Origin: Bacillota bacterium
GTDB taxonomy: Bacteria > Bacillota > Clostridia > Lachnospirales > Lachnospiraceae
Direction: 5' to 3'
Length of the DNA: 64,000 nucleotides
Assembly: GCA_023398375.1 (NCBI GenBank)
Contig: JAEWSH010000051.1
Span: forward strand, 496,001-560,000
In this document: in pieces, positions 60,450-64,000 of the stretch
How the letters are laid out: the number at the start of each line of letters is the position of its first letter
Position numbering within the stretch: position 1 is the stretch's first letter
Position numbers and translations under genes: made by a program
The notes under the pieces: generated by a model
What the model was told of the DNA's origin: nothing
Seen by the model: only the letters and a program-made list of their open reading frames with translations
Databases searched by the model: none

Positions 60450-60461
60450 TTCGGAGGAAAT

Positions 60462-62939
60462 ATGGAATTCTGGGATAAATTTAAGAAAAAGAAAAAAAAT
60501 AAGGATGACATTTTATTACAGGTAAAAGCAGACAGACGTTTGTTGGAAAATGTTCCTGATGAAGAAAAAATTCGTAAAAACAGAGACAGGCGCGGAAGTG
60601 CAGCCGATAATGACGGTGAAGAAACAGTTCATAGTTTTATGAGCAAAAAGAATAGCGGAATTCGTTATGTGGTAGATTATGATGTGAAAATAATAGCGAT
60701 TGACAAGACGGGCAAACAATATAAATTTACCTGCAAAGGAGTTGATATCTCAACAACAGGGATTTTGCTTCGAATAAGCCAGATTAAGTGGAAACAGGTA
60801 TTAGAAAACGCAAAAAAGATAAAAATAAAATTTGAGATCACGCAAGGCAGCATGCCCGAAGGATATGAGATGAAGATTCGTACCCAGGCGAAGCTGGCAC
60901 GAACCCAGGTCACAGAGGAACAGGAACTGCTTGCGGGACTTGAATTTCATAAGACATTGTCTCAGTATGCGAATCATAGAAAGGGTAGATATACCCTTTT
61001 CTTTGCGGGACTTTTCTTATTTGCAATATCTGCATTTATTGTTCTTATGAGAGCAGAAAGTGTAATTTATTTTAAATTTAATAAGTGGTTATATCTTTAT
61101 AGTATTATAGCAGCAGGATTTTTACTGAGCAGATATTTATTTTCTATGTTTTATCGTGTTGCGCCAATTGATCCAGAGTACACGCCGGGAGTTTCCATAC
61201 TGATTCCCTGTTTTAATGAGGAACAGTGGATTCAGAGAACGATATTGAGCTGTATCAATCAGGATTATCCTGTGGATAAACTGGAGGTCATTGTAATAGA
61301 TGACTGCTCGGCAGATAAATCAGTTGAAAAAATCCAGGAGATTCTGGATAGATTGTATAACGAAGTGGAACAGTTCAAGACCAGAGAAAGGCTGAAATGC
61401 ATTGTTCAGCATAAGAATGCTGGAAAAAGAGAAGCGCTTGTTCTGGGTGTTGAAGCGGCAAAGCACGATTTGGTCGTTTTTGTAGATTCAGACAGTTTTT
61501 TGGATCCCTTTGCTATACGTAATCTGGTACAGCCATTTAAAGATCCTAAAATGGGAGGTTGTGCAGGAAGAACAGATGTAGCAAATACATATACCAATAA
61601 TCTTACCAAAATGCAGGCGGTAAGATATTATATCGCATTTCGGATCATGAAGGCAGCAGAGGGTTTCTTTGATACGGTTTCCTGTTTGTCAGGACCTTTA
61701 TCCTGCTATAGAAAAGATATCATTATGGAACATAAGGATGAATGGCTTCAGCAGAAATTTTTGGGGCAGAAAGCTACATTCGGTGATGATCGTTCCATGA
61801 CGAATTTTGTATTGCGTAAACACAGAACGGCTTATCAGGACACGGCAATCTGTTCCACGATCGTACCGAATTCGCATAAGGTATTCTTAAAACAGCAGAT
61901 GCGCTGGAAACGCTCATGGCTGCGAGAATCTCTTATCGCCGGAAAATTCATGTGGAAAAAAGAACCATTTGCGGCAATCAGCTTTTATATGGGGCTGATA
62001 GTACCTATCGCGGCGCCGATTGTTGTTCTTTATAACTTAGTCTATGTTCCAATCACACACCGTATTTTCCCAACGACTTTTCTAGTCGGGATACTGATGA
62101 TGTCTATGCTTATGAGCATGGCACAGCTCTTTTTACGAAAAAGTACAACATGGTTATATGGTATGTTTTTCTGTATCTATTATGAAGTAGTACTTTTATG
62201 GCAGATGCCGGTTGCATGGGTCACATTCTGGAAATCGACATGGGGTACCCGTATGACACCGAGTGACATCCTGGCAGCCAGAAAGAGAAAGGCACTCGGT
62301 GGTGCAAGACCGGAGGAAGAAGAGAAAGTTCTGGAAGATTTGGGTACCGTAAAGCGGGAAGGTCTAACGGTGATTACCGCATGGGATTCTGTATATCTTG
62401 AAAATGACAGCACATTAACACCAATGACAGGTATGCTGCTTACAGAAGTAGCAGATGTAAATGATGGCTTCGTTCTTTCCAGAAAAGCAGAAATTATGGA
62501 AGAATCAGAAAACTTAAAGGAAATCAAATCTTTAGAGGAAACTGGATCTTTAAAGGAAACCGAATCTTTAGAGGACGCGGAACCTTCGGAAGAAGCAGAA
62601 TTTTTAAACGAAATAGATCTGTTAGAAGAGAACACTTCTGCAAAAGCATCTATGTTCAGTAAAAAGACAGAGCAACTTGCAGGAAAACAAGTAGTATATG
62701 CCAATGCACATACGGATAAAATGGAGCAAATTATTCAAGAAAAATTGAGTGACATGGCTGTCGAATTATCAAAAGTCGTGGTACGGGAAATAAAAGAAAG
62801 CATTATGCCAGAATTAAAACGTGAATTAAAGGAACAATTGTTGGAAGAAGTCAGGGACGAATTAAAAGTAGAATTAATAGCTGAAATAAAACAACAATTA
62901 TTGCAGGAAGTAAGAAATGAGGAGAGGAGAGCAATTTAA
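60462..62939 (+). CDS. PilZ-domain membrane glycosyltransferase family 2 (polysaccharide synthase)
   Basis: This 825-residue synthase has a cytoplasmic PilZ-like domain at 66-166, with DISTTGI matching the (D/N)xSxxG motif; the RxxxR motif is not clear (RYVVDYD). Two membrane helices follow near 175-228. The GT2 catalytic domain spans about 240-490: VSILIPCFNEEQW, VIVIDDCSADKS, VFVDSDSF, TFGDDRS and the processive QQMRW motif. Three or four more helices reach residue 600. The last 225 residues are acidic repeats (SLEETGSLKETESLED) and a Glu/Lys coiled coil. It resembles poly-N-acetylglucosamine and hyaluronan-type synthases, which fits the flanking deacetylases. The next gene starts within its stop codon (TAATG). 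Confidence 0.88.
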   Translation: MEFWDKFKKKKKNKDDILLQVKADRRLLENVPDEEKIRKNRDRRGSAADNDGEETVHSFMSKKNSGIRYVVDYDVKIIAIDKTGKQYKFTCKGVDISTTGILLRISQIKWKQVLENAKKIKIKFEITQGSMPEGYEMKIRTQAKLARTQVTEEQELLAGLEFHKTLSQYANHRKGRYTLFFAGLFLFAISAFIVLMRAESVIYFKFNKWLYLYSIIAAGFLLSRYLFSMFYRVAPIDPEYTPGVSILIPCFNEEQWIQRTILSCINQDYPVDKLEVIVIDDCSADKSVEKIQEILDRLYNEVEQFKTRERLKCIVQHKNAGKREALVLGVEAAKHDLVVFVDSDSFLDPFAIRNLVQPFKDPKMGGCAGRTDVANTYTNNLTKMQAVRYYIAFRIMKAAEGFFDTVSCLSGPLSCYRKDIIMEHKDEWLQQKFLGQKATFGDDRSMTNFVLRKHRTAYQDTAICSTIVPNSHKVFLKQQMRWKRSWLRESLIAGKFMWKKEPFAAISFYMGLIVPIAAPIVVLYNLVYVPITHRIFPTTFLVGILMMSMLMSMAQLFLRKSTTWLYGMFFCIYYEVVLLWQMPVAWVTFWKSTWGTRMTPSDILAARKRKALGGARPEEEEKVLEDLGTVKREGLTVITAWDSVYLENDSTLTPMTGMLLTEVADVNDGFVLSRKAEIMEESENLKEIKSLEETGSLKETESLEDAEPSEEAEFLNEIDLLEENTSAKASMFSKKTEQLAGKQVVYANAHTDKMEQIIQEKLSDMAVELSKVVVREIKESIMPELKRELKEQLLEEVRDELKVELIAEIKQQLLQEVRNEERRAI

Positions 62940-64000
62940 TGAAATTTTTTGAAACTAAGAAAGATTATAAAAAGGCTTTTCGAACTCTGATACAGGCAAT
63001 TATGGTTATTCTGGCATTATACATTCTTGCACAGGCATTTTTTACGTTCAGAGCTTATAGACCCTATAAGGAGGGTGAGGTAAGAGTAGATGAAAATAGC
63101 GGATTTATTGCGATTTCCTATCTGGGCGTGGATCGAAATGGGACTTCCTCGTTAATCAGTACGGCGCGACTTGAAGAGGAACTTTCTGCTTTACGTGCCA
63201 ACGGTTATGTAACACTTACGCAGCAGGATATTCTGGATTACTATAAAAATGACAAGAAACTTCCTGAAAAATCCTTGTTTTTAATGTTTGAGGATGGAAG
63301 AAGAGATACTGCAATCTTTGCACAGGATAGTTTAGAAAAAAATAATTATATTGGAACAATATTGACCTATGCAGAAAAATTCAAAGATAACGAACAAAAA
63401 TTTCTGATTCCAAAAGACTTGCTATCTTTAAAGAACCAGAGTTTCTGGGAGATGGGTACCAACGGATACCGCCTTTCGTATATTAATGTGTACGATCGAT
63501 ATGAACATTATCTTGGACAATTATCATCGCTGGAGTATAATAAAGTAAAACAGTATCTGGGAAGAGATTATAATCAGTATCTTATGGATTTTATAAGAGA
63601 CGAAAATGATATTCCACTGGAAAGTGCTGCACAAATGTCAAAACGTATTACTTACGATTATGAACTTATGAATGAAGCATATAAAAATGGAATTGGACAG
63701 ATGCCGCAGCTATATGTTCTCATGCATGCAAATACAGGAAAATTTGGAAATAATGATAAGGTAAGTGCTGTTAATGAAGCTAATATTATGACATTATTTC
63801 AAATGAATTTCAATCGCGAAGGATTTAGCCAGAATACGAAGGAAAGTAGTATTTATGATCTGACAAGAATGCAGACACAGGCATATTGGTATACCAATCA
63901 TTTGCTAATGCGCATACAGGATGATACAAAGAAAAAAATTCAGTTTGTAGATGGAGACAGCAGCAAAAAGAAAGATTGGAATACGGTAAAAGGAGCATCC
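62939..64000 (+). CDS. polysaccharide deacetylase-like exported protein, N-terminal part (runs off the window)
   Basis: The frame opens with ATG at 62939, overlapping the TAA of the synthase gene by one base, behind GGAGAGGAG, and stays open for 354 codons to the window edge. A single membrane helix (LIQAIMVILALYILAQAFF) anchors the protein. The region IAISYLGVD, YVTLTQQDILDYY and LPEKSLFLMFEDGRRDT resembles the start of a PgaB-type deacetylase, where FDDG carries the catalytic Asp pair; here FEDG replaces it, so activity is uncertain. Later parts (GTILTYAEKF, ELMNEAYKNGIGQ) fit the same fold. It probably works with the glycosyltransferase and upstream deacetylase on one polysaccharide. Confidence 0.75.
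   Translation, partial: MKFFETKKDYKKAFRTLIQAIMVILALYILAQAFFTFRAYRPYKEGEVRVDENSGFIAISYLGVDRNGTSSLISTARLEEELSALRANGYVTLTQQDILDYYKNDKKLPEKSLFLMFEDGRRDTAIFAQDSLEKNNYIGTILTYAEKFKDNEQKFLIPKDLLSLKNQSFWEMGTNGYRLSYINVYDRYEHYLGQLSSLEYNKVKQYLGRDYNQYLMDFIRDENDIPLESAAQMSKRITYDYELMNEAYKNGIGQMPQLYVLMHANTGKFGNNDKVSAVNEANIMTLFQMNFNREGFSQNTKESSIYDLTRMQTQAYWYTNHLLMRIQDDTKKKIQFVDGDSSKKKDWNTVKGAS

Overview
The window is a low-GC, spore-former chromosome segment from an anaerobic Firmicute, most likely a member of the Lachnospiraceae (Clostridia). The signs are strong AGGAGG-type ribosome sites, adjacent DUF5717/DUF5716-type genes, a SleC-type germination hydrolase, GntR/ABC pairs and AT-rich intergenic DNA full of palindromic repeats. 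Family names come from recognising the translated sequences; no database search was run.

Layout. 1-8.9 kb: end of an RNA-type beta-CASP metallo-hydrolase, thyA-folA, ilvE, sbcD-sbcC and an FAD oxidoreductase. 8.9-12.3 kb: a parvulin-type lipoprotein and a CIRCE-controlled htpG. 12.4-16.6 kb: a cortex-lytic enzyme gene (sleC type, minus strand) split in two by a 2,821-bp insertion that carries a large serine recombinase, a zinc-ribbon/HTH protein and a 101-aa protein. 16.6-18.5 kb: a YtrA-type GntR regulator with its ABC exporter. 18.6-25.8 kb: a four-gene operon of unknown function behind a leader made of a tandem 77-bp hairpin repeat. 25.8-28.7 kb: an amino-acid ABC importer. 29.2-39.1 kb: a sugar ABC importer, an AllA-like cupin, DhaK/DhaL kinases and a PfkB kinase, with a convergent LacI regulator. 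39.2-45.6 kb: purC-purF-purB, a LysR regulator and purA. 45.7-47.2 kb: a YjdF-like membrane protein and a HAD phosphatase. 47.4-64 kb: a 3,104-aa surface protein with vWA and MBG-type repeats, a small membrane protein, a four-module polysaccharide deacetylase, a PilZ-glycosyltransferase and a truncated second deacetylase-like gene. These last genes look like an envelope or exopolysaccharide system.

The most striking feature is the split sleC. The two pieces share only GTA at the breakpoints. Removing the DNA between the two GTA copies joins codon TGG to TAT in frame and rebuilds a 423-aa SleC-like protein with pro-region, SpoIID domain and peptidoglycan-binding domain. The gene has a possible late mother-cell promoter, and the inserted DNA encodes its own recombinase. 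This is the architecture of skin-type elements that are excised from sporulation genes in the mother cell.

A second theme is intergenic repeats. A long palindromic element occurs four times, twice inside operons. Two copies carry further nested insertions, including a 144-bp MITE-like unit with a visible 7-bp target duplication. Other points are a candidate LacI operator present three times, an ECF-like promoter motif shared by two envelope genes, and a possible orphan IS605-type omega-RNA relic.
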